Below, in pieces: positions 1 through 12,400 of a stretch of DNA of 64,000 bases; positions within the stretch are counted from its first letter, which is position 1; every line of letters begins with the position of its first letter. The notes under the pieces were generated by a model. That model had not been told where the DNA came from. It did no database searches and saw only the letters and a list, made by a program, of their open reading frames with translations. The stretch comes from Steinernema hermaphroditum (taxonomy: Eukaryota > Nematoda > Chromadorea > Rhabditida > Steinernematidae): NCBI GenBank assembly GCA_030435675.1, contig CM059624.1, positions 14,284,769 to 14,348,768 on the forward strand, given 5' to 3'. The position numbers and the translations under genes are program-made.

Positions 1-145
1 TCCTCAGATCTAGGTCTATCCTCAAGTAATATCTACCGTAGTTTTGTTAGGCAGAATCTGGTTCTTAATCGCATCGTCATAACAAACAGCTATGAATATG
101 TGCTTCATAAGATAATACATTCACTTTATTCTACATTATGTATGC

Positions 146-248
146 CTTGATGGCACAGCGGTCACACGCAGGATGGCTCATCGAAGCGAACACATTTATT
201 CGACTTTTTGGGTTCGGCACTTCGAGCAATCGAGTTCGAAATGCCACC
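146..248 (+). other. tRNA-like / SINE-like remnant
   Basis: An A-box-like stretch (TGGCACAGCGG) near 152 is followed by two B-box-like motifs (GGGTTCGGCAC near 220 and GAGTTCGAAATGCC near 233). The ends TGGCA and TGCCA can pair. The spacing and extra sequence do not fold into a normal 72-90 nt tRNA that I can draw, so a decayed tRNA-derived element is more likely than a working tRNA gene. Confidence 0.25.
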
Positions 249-421
249 AAATTAAAAAAGGGTACGCACCACATGTGATTTATCCGAAGATATGTCTGAA
301 GATTCGCCACAATTTCTAAATTTACACACTAGGGAATCTTGACCGCTGTGACACCACGGTAGGTAAAGGAAGTGCCGAGGCGTGGCCACAATTGCTCGGG
401 TGCTTGAACTGTCATCGATTG

Positions 422-500
422 TGGGACAATAGATCCCCTGTTCTTTCTTAGATCACTCTGTTCTTCCCGGGGATCTATTGTCCCAGGGATCTATTGTCCA
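422..500. repeat. Inverted repeat with a third direct copy
   Basis: The 17-mer TGGGACAATAGATCCCC at 422-438 is repeated exactly as its reverse complement at 469-485. A further near-complete copy in the second orientation follows at once (486-500). The first two arms would form a perfect 17-bp stem with a 30-nt loop. No neighbouring gene explains it; it may be a small foldback element. Confidence 0.6.
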
Positions 501-1140
501 TATACCCTTCATCGTGTCTCACTGTGTGTGTTCCTTGACAGCGCAATTCTGATCAGGACTGGACTGGGGCTCAAGTCCGAGCACGCGCCGTTCCAGTCCA
601 CTCGACTCGATGCCTTGTTTTCGGCTTTCGAATGCCTAGTTACACCTTAATATTTAACCACATGCACAATAATTCACTTTTAAGTATGACATATGACTAT
701 TGGTAATTCTGTGGATTTCATCGCCTATTACAGTACCTGGGAAATGACCGTTCTATTGTGTTGCAGAGAACTGCAGAGTCTATGGGACCATTTTGAGTGG
801 AAAAGACCAGGACACAAAAGTAGTCATATTCACAAAACTAGGCGTCTTCAGGCTATCAATATGGCAAACACGTCAGAGCACCCACTGATAACGGCGTCAC
901 TGTTGCTATCAATGACCCTTTCACGAAGCGCCTCAAACACCGAGCGCTCTCTATCGATCACGTCCGAGATAGCTGTAAATCTAGCTGTAAATGACGCTTC
1001 GGATGATGGCTCATTTTGAAGCAGATAGGGCTTACCAAAAATTATTGAATTGTCGTTGACGCTGATAGTGCCACGTCGTTGCTATTAACTAACATCGGGA
1101 TGTTTGCACAGCCACAAACGGGTTTCGATTTAAGCAAATA

Positions 1141-2460
1141 CAGGGTGTCCCAAAAGTTCGGATAATTTTTTCTCTGTGATTTTTTTGTTGATTTTTTGCG
1201 TTGTTTTTTGTGTTTCTTGATATATTCGTGTTCTACGCGTTATTCTGGACTAGAAAATGCTGATATTTTCTGTTATTGAGCTGATATTCCAGGAGAAAAT
1301 GAGCAAAGAAGAAACCCGTAGCGCTGTGATCGACCTTTACAAGCTGGGAAAGAAGAATCCGGAGATTGTGAAGAGGCTGGAATTGTATCCGACGACCGTC
1401 AAGCGTATCATTGACCGATACCAAGCGACAGGGGACCTCAAGGACAAGCCTCGAAGCGGAAGACGGAAGACAGCAAGGACCGCAGTGATCAGAAAAGCGA
1501 TCAAAGACAAACTTCAGCGAAATCCGGGTCGTTCAACAAGAAAGCTCGCCAAATCGCACGGAATCGGCAAATCCTCCGTCCACCGAATGCTGAAGAACGA
1601 TCTGCAGCTGTTTCCCTACAAGGAGGCCAAGGGACAGCTCCTCACGAACGACATGAAGGCCAAAAGGTTAGAAAAATGTCGAGAAATGAAGCGCTTGGTT
1701 GCAGATGGCAAGCATCGGCTGATCCTGTTCTCCGATGAGAAGATTTTCACTGTGGAATCGCTCTGGAATAGTCAGAATCATCGCGAATGGCTGAAGAAAG
1801 GCTCGCAGAAGACCGTTAACGTCCAAAAAAGCCATTTCCCCAAATCTGTGATGGTTTGGGCTGGAATATCAGCGCTGGGAAACACGAAGCTCCATTTTTT
1901 CGACCAGAAGGAACGTTTGAACGCTGAATCCTACCAGAGGAAAGTTCTCGAAGGCGTGGTGAAGCCCTGGGCGAAGAAGAACACTTACGGAATCCAGTGG
2001 ACGTACCAGCAGGACGGTGCGCCAGCCCACAGTGCGAAGACGACCTTGAAATGGCTCCATGACCCAGTGAAATGGTTTCCGGCGTCTGCTCCGTCCGTCT
2101 GGGACAAGAACATTTGGCCGCCCCATTCCCCTGATCTCAATCCTCTGGATTTCTCTGTGTGGTCGATCCTAGAGAACAAGATCTCGGGAATCCGATGCGA
2201 AACCATCGAAGCCTTGAAACGCGCACTGAAGAAAGCTTGGAAGGAAATGAACCCTGAACTGACCACGCGCATCGTCGACCAATTCCCAACGCGTCTTCAA
2301 GCCTGTATCGCCGCGAACGGAGGACATTTCGAACAAGTGTTGTGATATTATGGTTCGGCAGTAGTGTACGAGTATTTAGAGCATAAAACCGTTGAGTTTG
2401 ATTCTGTGGGGCTTGAGATATAACTGTTTTTTCATTTATCCGAACTTTTGGGACACCCTG
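1141..2460 (+). mobile_element. Intact Tc1/mariner transposon
   Basis: The element is 1,320 bp with perfect 25-bp terminal inverted repeats (1141-1165 and 2436-2460, outer bases CAGGGTGTCC). It is flanked on both sides by the TA dinucleotide (1139-1140 and 2461-2462), the target duplication expected for this superfamily. It contains a single uninterrupted transposase gene. Perfect ends and an open frame suggest recent insertion, and the element may still be active. Short related relics of a different mariner lineage lie at 28810-29140 and 42524-42840. Confidence 0.93.
1299..2345 (+). CDS. Mariner-type transposase, DD39D
   Basis: This protein of 348 residues (an in-frame ATG at 1257 would add 14) cuts and rejoins the ends of the element that carries it. 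The N-terminal half holds two helix-turn-helix segments (roughly residues 5-45 and 70-105), expected to bind the inverted repeats. The catalytic triad is readable: first Asp in LILFSDEKIF (about D146), second in QQDGAPAH (about D239), third in HSPDLNP (about D279). By my count 39 residues lie between the second and third Asp, a less common spacing than the DD34D of classic mariner or DD34E of Tc1. I chose the second ATG because it puts the first helix at the usual distance from the N-terminus; the upstream Met is also possible. No frameshift or stop is present. Confidence 0.9.
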   Translation: MSKEETRSAVIDLYKLGKKNPEIVKRLELYPTTVKRIIDRYQATGDLKDKPRSGRRKTARTAVIRKAIKDKLQRNPGRSTRKLAKSHGIGKSSVHRMLKNDLQLFPYKEAKGQLLTNDMKAKRLEKCREMKRLVADGKHRLILFSDEKIFTVESLWNSQNHREWLKKGSQKTVNVQKSHFPKSVMVWAGISALGNTKLHFFDQKERLNAESYQRKVLEGVVKPWAKKNTYGIQWTYQQDGAPAHSAKTTLKWLHDPVKWFPASAPSVWDKNIWPPHSPDLNPLDFSVWSILENKISGIRCETIEALKRALKKAWKEMNPELTTRIVDQFPTRLQACIAANGGHFEQVL

Positions 2461-2771
2461 TACATTGAAAAAAGTATCCTACTAGAATGGATATGTCTTT
2501 TCTGTGGCCATGAAGCTGCTGTTGTTGTAGTTATGGAGCTTGTTGCATCGTATTTTGATGCAAGAAGCTCGTCTTCTCTTTGATATCTTTATGTTGTTGT
2601 GGACTTGCCTTTCGACGTGGCCGACTGTGTACTGATGACGAATCCTTCATAATGTCTGATAGAAGCGCCGCGGGCGGTCGTTGATATGATATGTCTTTAA
2701 CGTGATCTTTTGGGGGAGGGTCAAGAAGGGGATATTTTAAGTGTCGATATTTCAGGCGCTAAACTTCAGCC

Positions 2772-5700
2772 ATGAGGAGGCGGAACCACTCAACCGCCCT
2801 CTTTATTGGCGTAACCCTCTGCTGTTTCGTGTTCCTTCTTTACTGTTCCTCAGGGAATGGCCGTGACTCAAAAATTGCGGCGAATGCCAAATCCGAGGAA
2901 CGCGACGTGGAGATGGCATGTCGCATCCCGAAGCTCGAGCAGAATCGCCCAGAAGTGATGCAATTTTACAGAGGGCAGAGTTCATTGAGCTGTCCTGGTG
3001 AACATAATTGGGTTTTCGTGGATCAGGAAGGTCGTCTGCAGCTTACGGAAGAGGCGATTAAGTAAGTAAATGAGGCAATTGTCTAATAAAAAGGGGACAC
3101 TCATGTTGAGCCGGAGATCTAGCGAGTCCGGACTTGTGAATCTAAGAGCTAAGAGTCCGGTCTCAGGCACGCTATGGCTCAGAGGACTGAGTAGTTGAAC
3201 TAGAGATCTGGCCTTAGTGATTCTGATCCTACCGAGCCCGAACTGGGAGTCAATTAGTCAATGGGAGTCAATTAATTACCACTGTCTACCATACCCAATC
3301 ATAGCTATGGTTGAATTTCTAGCTCAATAAGACCTCTTTACGTCCCATCAAACCCCCGTCAGATTCGATTAAGGTCACTGTCTAGCAGTCTAGATGTGTT
3401 TATTTCCCTAGCTCAATATCCCTAGACCCAGAAAACTCAGTCGTAGAGCCTATGGAGCCCGGACTCGGACTCGTTTCGGTATTTCAAAACGATCCCGGAC
3501 TCGATTAGGTTAAGACGTAATCCTAACTATCCCAACTAAGACCTCTGTACGTCCCATCGAACGATTATCCCTCGTCCATCAGATCCCTTATGACCAAAGG
3601 CCCCTTCCAGGAAGCACGGCCAAAATGTGAAATGTTCCGTGGAGTACATCCTTCGCGTATCCGACGAGCACATCACTAAGAAAACGGCAAACGACATGAT
3701 CGGAAAGAAAATTGAAGAATCCGATTTCTTTACGGCCCAGTGTCGCGCTGGGAGCTCGAATTGGTATCGTCCCCTCCCCTTACCGATAATCTCCCCATTT
3801 TAGGGAAGGAATGTTGATGACGGTGGTGAGAAATGAGACTAAAGTGAAGAATCTGAAGACAAAGAAACAGCCGAAAGATTGGAGCGGCTTAAACGTCTAC
3901 TTCTTCGGCCTCGATTCGCTCTCTCAGATGGCCTATAGAAGATCTCTTCCGAAGACCGTCGAATACTTCGAGAAAGAGATGAAGGGGGTTGTCCTCGATG
4001 GATACAACATCGTCGGCGACGGCACTCCACAAGCCTTCATTCCGATTTTGACATCTCAGACAGAAGTCGAATTGCCCCTCACGAGGAAGCGATTTTCCAA
4101 CGCGAACTACGTCGATGTCTATCCATTTATCTGGAACAACTTTAGGTGAGTCTTGACTCTTCCACATGTGGACAGACAAGGAATAGTTTCTTTTTCGAAC
4201 CGTCGCTAGCACACCTCAAAAGAGAACATCCTTTTACGCCACAGTTCAAAAGTTTCTTTGAACGAAGGATGACACAGAGATGATACATGCTTAAAGTGGG
4301 TATTTGGGACTTTCACTAAGAAGAGAGGTCAAAATAACTGATGTCAAGGTATCACACATTAGACGGAGTTACAAAAAGAGATAGGGATGGCGGTCATGAC
4401 TGTTACGAAGGGGACGGTCGCGATGAGACTCTCATCCAGTGACGATGTTTGACGATGGCGGCCATGGTTCGAATAGAATTTTCGTCCCACTTCTTAAAGA
4501 GACCAGTGTTCAAGGAGTCAACTGTGTGGAGGGGAATGTGGAAGGCGCTCCTCCACACTAAAAAGTACAACTGTTGAAATTTGGACTGTTTGGGCACCAC
4601 TCTTCTTTAGTTCGGAAGTGTTTTGGCTGCGTGGACGAGCCCAGATCGTCCATCTATTGTTTCCGCAGTACCCTTGCGTCCGAGAAAGTAGCGCGTCTTT
4701 CTGAATCACATTCTATGACTCGATGACTTGACGGTTTTTGATCCGAATGCCAAGCTTACTTTTTCCAAATTCATAGATCCCGCCTAGACCACGGGAGGTG
4801 GGAGTTGGCTTCTTTCTAGCCACTCTTTCTGCGCCTTAAGGCGTCTGACCGCTCTGAGCGAAAACAGCCGATTCGATCCGTTCACCAGTTCTGCCCCAGT
4901 CAAATACCTATATTCTTGTGACATTCGAACTTTCAATGATTTCTGAGTCTTAAAAACTGTTTTCCAGCGATGCGGGCTACGTTACCCTCTATGGAGAAGA
5001 CATGGCCCACATGGGAGTGTATTCTCATCGAATGAAGGGCTTCAAAGAGCAACCCTCCGACCACTACGTCCGCACGTTCTTCCAGGAGGCGGAGAGACGC
5101 CACGGGAATCTCAACTGTATCGGCAGCGAGCCTATGCACAACGTTTGTTTTCGCTTGATTCCCACAAAGGAAGAGTATCTTCAGGTCTGGATGAAGTACG
5201 GTAACGAGTTTATCGAGCGCTATTCGGACGTGCCCCGCTTCGAGCTCCTCTTCCACGGTCGTCTCTCACACGACCACGTCAACCTTGTCAGCGTGATGGA
5301 CGACGACTTCGCCGCGAATCTGAAGAAGCTGCACACGTCCGGCGCGTTCAAGAACACCCTGGTCGTCATCATGGCCGATCACGGGCATCGATTCGCCGAA
5401 CTTCGTAACACCCACCAGGGACAGCTCGAAGAACGACTGCCCTTCTTCGGCATCTACCTCCCGGAAGAGTTCAGGGAGTCGGAAAAGGGAAAAACGGCCT
5501 ATGAGAATCTGAAGAACAACGCCCACAGGCTGAGCACTCCGTTCGATATCTATTCGACCCTGTGGGACGTGCTGAAGTGGCCCTCGAACCAGGCGTTGGC
5601 GAAGATGCAGCCGTTGGACCGCCGATCGCTTTCCCTGTTCCGACCGATTCCACCGGAAAGAACGTGTGAGATGGCGGGAATCGAACCTCACTGGTGAGAA

Positions 5701-6299
5701 AATGCTTAGCAGACATTCCTTACCCTACCCTACCGTATCCAGGTGCACCTGTTTGAACTGGGAACCCGTCCCACTAAACGGAACCTCCCTTATGATAGCG
5801 AAGAAGATCGTCGACGAAATCAACGCCCAAACGGAGCCAGAAAGAAAGCTGTGTGCGAAGTTAGAGTTGAAAAAGCTGTTTGACGCCAAGAGACTCGTGC
5901 CTCCAAAGCAGATGATGAGCTACTTGAAGGCGGACGACATCGACGGCGAAAAACCGAATTTCGGAGGAAAAGCACAGGTACAAGAGGGAGTCTTTTGCGA
6001 GGAGCACAAGCGCAAATATGACTATTATAGGTTAGCTCGGCCCACTACCAAGTCAAATTCGAAACGACTCCCGGCGGCGCTATCTATGAGGTATCGAACC
6101 TCTCGATTCCATTCAAGCAGTCTCCTTTTAGGCTACGGTACTTTACGACAGCTCTAGCGGAGAGTCGGGATCGGTAAAAGTCGACTTCAAGTCGATCAGT
6201 CATGTGAATCAGTACGGCGACAAACCACACTGCATAATCGACAAAAACTACTTTTTAGGAGCGTATTGTATTTGCTATGATAAAATCGAAAAGAACTGA
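2772..6299 (+). CDS. DUF229 sulfatase-like type II membrane protein
   Basis: Seven exons: 2772-3061, 3611-3763, 3804-4145, 4968-5693, 5743-5977, 6031-6090, 6132-6299, giving 657 aa; phases agree at every junction. DUF229 proteins are extracellular, alkaline-phosphatase/sulfatase-fold proteins greatly expanded in nematodes; substrates are mostly unknown. An N-terminal signal-anchor (about residues 9-26) predicts a type II or secreted protein. Fold motifs are visible: NVYFFGLDS near 180 (first metal-site strand), GDGTPQAF near 220, and MADHGHRF near 400 (late metal site). The C-terminal FETTPGGAIYE and CICYDK segments are typical of the family's cysteine-ended tail. The start follows an acceptor-like CTTCAG two bases upstream of ATG, compatible with trans-splicing. 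The 52-bp intron between exons 5 and 6 was needed to keep the conserved C-terminal frame and is the least certain junction. Confidence 0.87.
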
Positions 6300-7429
6300 T
6301 GATAATAAGTATTTATATAGGAGTAAAATCTTATTTATTTATGTGAATTAGGTTGGATCTAATGAGGGATACATCAATGATGATCTCGGAGTTCCTAGTC
6401 AGTAGCTGTCGTCTTATGGTCATTCTGGGATAGAATGATATTGCTCTCATGATTTGCCAATCTCAGTTATGTAAGCTTTCGATTTACCGTCTGTTTAAAC
6501 CCCACATTTAAACTCATGGGACTTCAAGTCTAACTCTCAGGCATCGACCAATTCCGCAGCGAAAAAGTGTCTAAAGTGAAGTGCTGTCTGTAAATTCAGG
6601 CCTCACAGTTCTCGCGTAATTTCTAGACGGCAAAAGTTCGACGACCAACCACATTTTCCAAAAATAGACACCAACGGCGAATCGCCATTTTCCCCGTGGT
6701 CCCGACACGATCGTGCCGCGACGCGGACGCGTCGCGTCCTTTCGAATCGATCCCATCGAATGGGCGCCAACGTCGACGTTAGGAAAGTGCGGCCGGCGAA
6801 CGGACTATGGCAACGGTGTCGGCGACGCTCGCGACGTCACGGTCGGCGCTAGAGCCAAAGGGGCGCTTCGAGATGGCGCGCGCAGCGCGGGAGCGTTCGC
6901 GCATTAATCTTGGCGCGCCGAGATTCGACGCATTTTAGGTTCGTTTTTTGGGTTTTTGGATTTGGATGTGTGAGTGTGCAGCGTTTATCGTTTTTATATA
7001 TTTATATTCATATAACAGTGAACGATGGCTTTTATTTCAGCCATTTTTCGCTGGCTTGACTGGATATTAAGTGCAGCGTAAATTGCGATGGGAAATGGAT
7101 CAAAACCCTGAGTAATTTTCGCTTTCCGGGGGTATTTATCATATCGCTGTGAAGTGTATCTGTGAGTGTGGTTGGATCGCAGTTAGCTGTTTGTTCTGTC
7201 CTTTGTCCTGTTCAGTCCCTATTGTGTTTTCCATCAGTGCATTACAAACTGGCGTTTTTAATCCAATTTTGCTGCCCATCCTTTCTCCCCATAAGGTTCA
7301 AACGATCGTCTGAATCATGCTAAGCAAATCGCATCGCAAAACCGTGTATTTTTCCGTGCGTCGCTTTATCTCCCTTATCCGCATAATTTGCCCACCCGTC
7401 ATGTTCCCTCGAGTTCTCTCTAACCCGGC
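6300..7429. other. Intergenic, probable 5' region of the SWI/SNF gene
   Basis: No coding frame is supported. The segment 6700-6920 is strikingly CpG-rich, with runs such as GCGACGCGGACGCGTCGCG, unlike its AT-richer flanks. It is followed by an AT-rich tract near 6990-7015. This is the natural place for the promoter of the downstream chromatin gene, but no specific element can be proven. Confidence 0.4.
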
Positions 7430-10179
7430 ATGATACGTTCCAGAAAGCCAATGAGTAGCAAACGCGGAGGATCGAATCCGAAGCGTTCGCGGCGCGACGA
7501 GGACGTCGACATGGACGAAGAAGAGAACAGCAGGAGCGGCGGATTGACCATGGTCAACATCCCTGCGGGTAAACGAGCGTTTCCTGGATGCTGTGACTTC
7601 AATGAGCTGTTTAGGCCGCGAGAAAGATGCCGAATATCAAGCGCCGAAAGGGCAAAAAACGCTGACAGACATGGACACGGACGATCAGGTAGCTAACGGC
7701 GAGAAGGACGTTGAACCCAATGCCGTGGAGCAAACACACTACATCGTCGTGCCCTCCTACTCCGCGTGGTTCGACTACAACGCCATTCACCAGATCGAGA
7801 AGCGCGGAATACCAGAATTCTTCAACGGGCAGAACAAGAGCAAGACGGCCGAAGTGTACATGGCCTACCGCAACTTCATGATCGACACGTACCGACTGAA
7901 TCCATTCGAATATCTGTCGTTCACCGCTTGCCGAAGGAATCTCGCCGGTGATGTCTGCGCTATCTTGAGGTAACCATAAACCGTCGTAGCCTTGAAACTG
8001 AAAATAGTGTTGTAGAGTTCACAGCTTCCTTGAACGATGGGGTCTAATCAACTACCAGGTCGAGTCAGAAAGCCGCCCGGCTCCTATCGCGCCCCCATCG
8101 ACGTCTCACTTCAATATTCTCGCCGATACTCCCATGGGTGTGCAAGCTATCAACCCCATCCCATCTCATTTTACGGTTAGATAATGCTATGCGCCCAGAG
8201 GAATAAGTATTTCTTCTTCAGAGCAGCGCTGAAATCAAGAAAGAAGTTAAAGAAGGAGAGGAGATCAAGCAGGAACCTGGCGCCTCGGGCGCCAAGAGCC
8301 TCAGTCACTTTGGCCTGAAGACTGACCAGTACAGGAAGCAGCTGATAGCAATGCAGGCGAAGGGCTGCGCTCCCGGAAGAGAGTGGACAGACCAGGAAAC
8401 GCTGTTGCTACTCGAGGGTCTCGAAATGTTCAAGGACGACTGGAACAAGGTGGCCGATCACGTCGCCACGCGCACACAGGAAGAGTGCATCCTTAAATTC
8501 TTGCAATTGCCGATCGTCGATCCTTATTTGGAAGAAGACGACATTGAGACTGAGATGATGAGTGAGTGTTACGTCTCAGAGTACAGTAGCGCTGACCTGC
8601 GGCATTTTAGATCATGTTACGCAACAGCCTGTTCCCTTCAGCCAGACGGGAAACCCAGTGATGTCGACTGTCGCCTTCTTGGCCAGCGTGGTGGACAAGC
8701 GCGTTGCCGCCTCCGCTGTTAAGGCTGCTCTTGAAGAGTTCGGAAAACTCAAAGACGAAGTACCTTCTCTGATGGTCGAAGCACACGCGAAGAACGTTGA
8801 CGCCGTAGTGAAGGACGAAGAGAACATCGACGGAACGATCGGCCTGTCGAAGTCTGGAATCGCCGGCCAGGCCCCGCCCAAGAAGGATGAACAGCCCGAA
8901 AATAAGAAAGCCGAGGCAAAGGAAGGCGAGGCCATGGACACGTCCGAGGAGAAGGCAGCTGCGGAAAATGGCGGCGAGCCCGGCGATGTCAGCGTGGACG
9001 AGCTGCGCTCAAAAGCGAAGAAGGCCGTATCGGAGAAGGTGCAGGCCGCTGCTGCTTCTGCGTTGGCCGCAGCCGCTGTAAAGGCGAAGCATCTCGCGAC
9101 GATCGAGGAACGCCGCATCAAGAGCCTAGTCGCACAGCTGGTGGAGACTCAGATGAAGAAGCTGGAAATGAAGCTGCGTCACTTCGATGAACTCGAGCAG
9201 ATCCTTGACAAGGAACGTGAAGCATTGGAGTACCAACGTCAGCAGCTCATCCTCGAGCGCCAAGCCTTCCACATGGACCAGCTGCGTTACCTGGAGCAAC
9301 GCGCGAAGCACGACGCCCACATGAAGCTCGTCGCCGGAGGACAACTGCCACAGTCCCTTCCACCCGGATTCGAAGTCAGCGGACCCGCCGCTCCTCCTGC
9401 CCAAGTCCAGGTGGCGCTCCCGCCTCAGGCTGGTCAAGGTGCCAGTGGTGCTCATCCAGAGCAAGGACATCCACAAGGAGCACCGCAAGAACAACAACAG
9501 CAAACGCATGCTCCTCAACACGCTGCTCCTCAGCAGCACCCACCCCAGCAGGCGCCTTCGAAGCCCGAGCCCATGGAGACCGATGCCGCGCAGGTGCAGT
9601 CGCCAGCTACTTCTTCTGCTCCCCCGGCAGCCCAGCACCAACAGGCAATGCAGCAACACCAGCCTCCAGTTGCCCAACCACCTCCGCAGCCAGTTCCCCA
9701 GCAGCAACCAGTGGCTCAACAGCCGCCGCAGCATCCTCCTACCTCGCAACAGCAGTACGCCTACCAGCCGCCTCCCCAGCAAGCAGCTTACGGTGCGCCG
9801 CCTCAGGGTTACCAGCAGGGATACCAGCAGCCTTACTACCAGCAAGCTCCTCCGCAAGGATACTACCAGCAAGGAGGTAGGCCGCCGTATCCCCAGCAGC
9901 AGTACGCTCAGCGACCGCCATATCAACAGGGGCCTCCTCCCCAGCAGGTATATCTAAATCTTGATGTGGATGGAGTTCACTAATGTTCAATATTTCTAGG
10001 GCTATCCCCAGCAAGGAGCTCCACGGCACTACGCTCCCCCGCCACAGGGACAGTACTACCCGCCTCCGCAAGGCTACCCGCAATATCCCCAGTACCAAGC
10101 GCAACCGCAGATGGCCGCTCCTCCTCAGGCCTCCGACGACGCCGCCACGCCGCCGATGCATCAGGGCCATCAGGGTTAG
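7430..10179 (+). CDS. swsn-1: SWI/SNF complex subunit SMARCC/SWI3 (SWSN-1-like)
   Basis: Six exons: 7430-7568, 7615-7969, 8016-8175, 8222-8561, 8611-9947, 10000-10179; 836 aa (829 if the Met at 7451 is used). It is a core scaffold subunit of the nucleosome-remodelling SWI/SNF complex in the nucleus. An acidic/basic N-terminus precedes a SWIRM domain (about 87-195; [15 protein letters not shown] start, then [11 protein letters not shown]). A SANT/Myb-like domain follows at about 270-315 ([19 protein letters not shown]). Next come the conserved SMARCC segment ([20 protein letters not shown]) and an Ala/Glu-rich linker, then a long coiled coil around [18 protein letters not shown] that mediates dimer/subunit contacts. 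The last ~240 residues are a Gln/Pro/Tyr low-complexity tail. All introns but the first are flanked by conserved coding sequence and are about 45-52 bp. The gene is complete. Confidence 0.95.
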
Positions 10180-11485
10180 AGCATGTGAAGAACAAGATCT
10201 TAATTCATTTTTGCATTCTTGAGTTGTTCCGAGGTGACCGATTGATCTTCTCTCATTTCTATTTTTGTGTTATTTATTGTTCCTATTTGCTCGTAAGTAT
10301 ATGATCTGGTTGTTGCCAGTCCCCGTGATTCCGCGTTGAGATTGTTTGCGTTGCAACTTCGGCCAGGCCTCCGTGTGAAGAGCGCTGTTTAGATTGGACT
10401 GGCGATTGTTTGATTTTTGGCCGACTGCGAACACGAAAGAAGCGCGTTCTAGAAAAGTCTGTTTGTGGTGACTTTTGGTCTCTTTCTGTCGCCACTCGTG
10501 TCTAGTCTGTGTCTGGTCCTCACTCAAAGGGCAATCACTCATTTAGAACCCTTTCGACCGGTCGCTTGCAGTTGTCTTGTCTCAAATAGACGCAGATCTG
10601 TCTAATAGACAGAATCAGCGTCTAAAAGTGAAAACCTCATTTCCATCTCTCCTGTGATTGTGTAAACAAACCTCGTGAAGTGCGCTGAACAAGCTGTTTC
10701 AAATGGTACCCACAATGAGGGTGCGCGTGTAAACAGAGGAAGAGTTTCGGGCCCCCGGTGGCCCAGTGTGGAACGGTTGCCGGGAGACCGGGGCGTCTTC
10801 CCCAACCCGTATCACTCATTCATTCATCGGCCGGATGGCTAACGTTATTTCTGTTGATTCATCGGGTATATGCACACACTACGACGCTACGTATGATATC
10901 ACTCCGTGGAAGTGATCTGTTTTTATTTTATTTGATTAGGAGGTGCAGTGTTTGCCGAAATGATGAGGGCCTCCAACGCTGTGGGAAATGTCTATGAAGG
11001 TGACTAAACGTGTTCCCAGTGACGTGCGGCTGAAGCTGGAACCCTCGTAACCCCTTTTAATCAGCAAAATCATATTTTGTAAATTTTGAGCCGTTCAACC
11101 GGTTGGCCAGCCGATTCAGCCACAGATCGGCAGAACGGCTAGCTGATATGAATCAATGGATGGATCAGAAAAGACCGTAAGAACTTGTGAAATTGAAGAG
11201 GGTTCCCTCGGCGGGAAAGGTGACGTTGCAGGTATGCTTTCATACGACTTAACCTAGCTTAGTCAGTCTGTAAGATGTATGTGTCAGTAACTCATATCAG
11301 TAAGATGATTAAGAGTCTTGGAACTGATATTGTAAACCTCAGTGTTTGTTTATTTTGTAAAGGCCTGGACCGTGATTCAGACCCAGTGACATTCCAGTGT
11401 CATATGGCCCTATAATGGACTGCGCAATCCCGTTTGCTCCTAAAGTAGTAGATACAAGATGACTGAAAATTGAAATGAGGCGCCA

Positions 11486-11640
11486 TTTTTTAATTTATTT
11501 TTTAATTTTTTAATTTTAATTTTTAATTTTTTAAAATTTTTATTTATTTTTTAATTTCATTTTTTAATTTTTAAATTTTTTTAAAATTTTTTTAAATTTT
11601 TAAATAAAAAAATTTCTTTATTTTTTTTTATTTTTTTAGG
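11486..11640. repeat. T/A low-complexity tract
   Basis: About 155 bp built almost only of T and A in runs of the form TTTTTTAATTT. It is simple sequence with no sign of coding or of a transposon end. Confidence 0.85.
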
Positions 11641-12240
11641 CACCCAACCTAATAGTAGATAAATGGTAACATTCCCTCGTCAGTCGAAATGAACAAGTAA
11701 ATAGATCTATAAAATAAAGGACCTCTACTTTGTAGCTCATCATCAAAATATGCTATTTGCAATGTAAGCAAGCCCCTGATAAGCAGGATGGTAACCAAAA
11801 GATCGGTCACTGCTCTAGCATTTTGATCAATCATTGACAGATCGAAACCACACGAGATCGATCACATACGATGTTCTAGAGGTATTGGGGAAAACCTTGA
11901 TGGCCTTTCTTGATCGATGAGTTTTAAAAGTGGAATTTGCCGTCAACGTCAATATGGGTAGTGCATCACATTTTTGTCAGTGTGTTCCTTCTCTCAGAGC
12001 AAACATAGAGGAAGATCCCTTGAGATGTCTTCCGGCTCCAAACGACGACACACTCTATAGCTACACCCCTTTCACCTAAACAGTTTTCTTCATTTGTTCT
12101 CCAATCTGTCATTAGAAAGTTCTGATCGTGACATGGTATATGATACATCTTTGTTCTTGTTTTACATCTTACGACCTTTCTTCTAATGGTATCGGCTGGG
12201 TCGTCTAATCGGTCTGTCGTTCGCTCGTATAAGTTAAGAT

Positions 12241-12400
12241 AGCGGTCGTTCTTGGCCATCGTTGTTCAACCACTGATGGCCCGGCTCCCAGAAGGCCTAA
12301 AACACCAGGGAGCCGTAGTTCCAACGTCTTGCTAAGAAGACGATCACTATCGCCCGAATCCACCCGCGCCGCTACATGAAACCGAAGTCCGCACCGCAAA
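12241..12400 (+). repeat. Fragment of the dispersed 0.5-kb repeat
   Basis: This stretch matches part of the repeat seen complete at 29851-30351 and 53255-53770, through blocks such as CGGCTCCCAGAAGGCCT and ACCAGGGAGCCGTAGTTCCA. It is more diverged and lacks the hairpin-bearing end. Orientation is that of the 53-kb copy. Confidence 0.6.

Larger units (their letters stand above)
1..1138. other. Intergenic, no convincing gene
   Basis: No open frame here looks like a protein; the 108-codon frame at 693-1019 has no recognisable domain and no splice-linked partner. The stretch holds a tRNA-like piece near 146-248 and an inverted/direct repeat at 422-500, listed separately. The end abuts the TA target site of the mariner element. 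Confidence 0.6.

Noticed and set aside
9126..10170. Large minus-strand frames over the SWI/SNF gene
   Set aside because: Leu/Arg-rich antisense of the Gln/Pro tail, with no domain.
10745..10810. tRNA-like GC-rich sequence (TGGCCCAGTGTGG)
   Set aside because: No matching B box and no cloverleaf.
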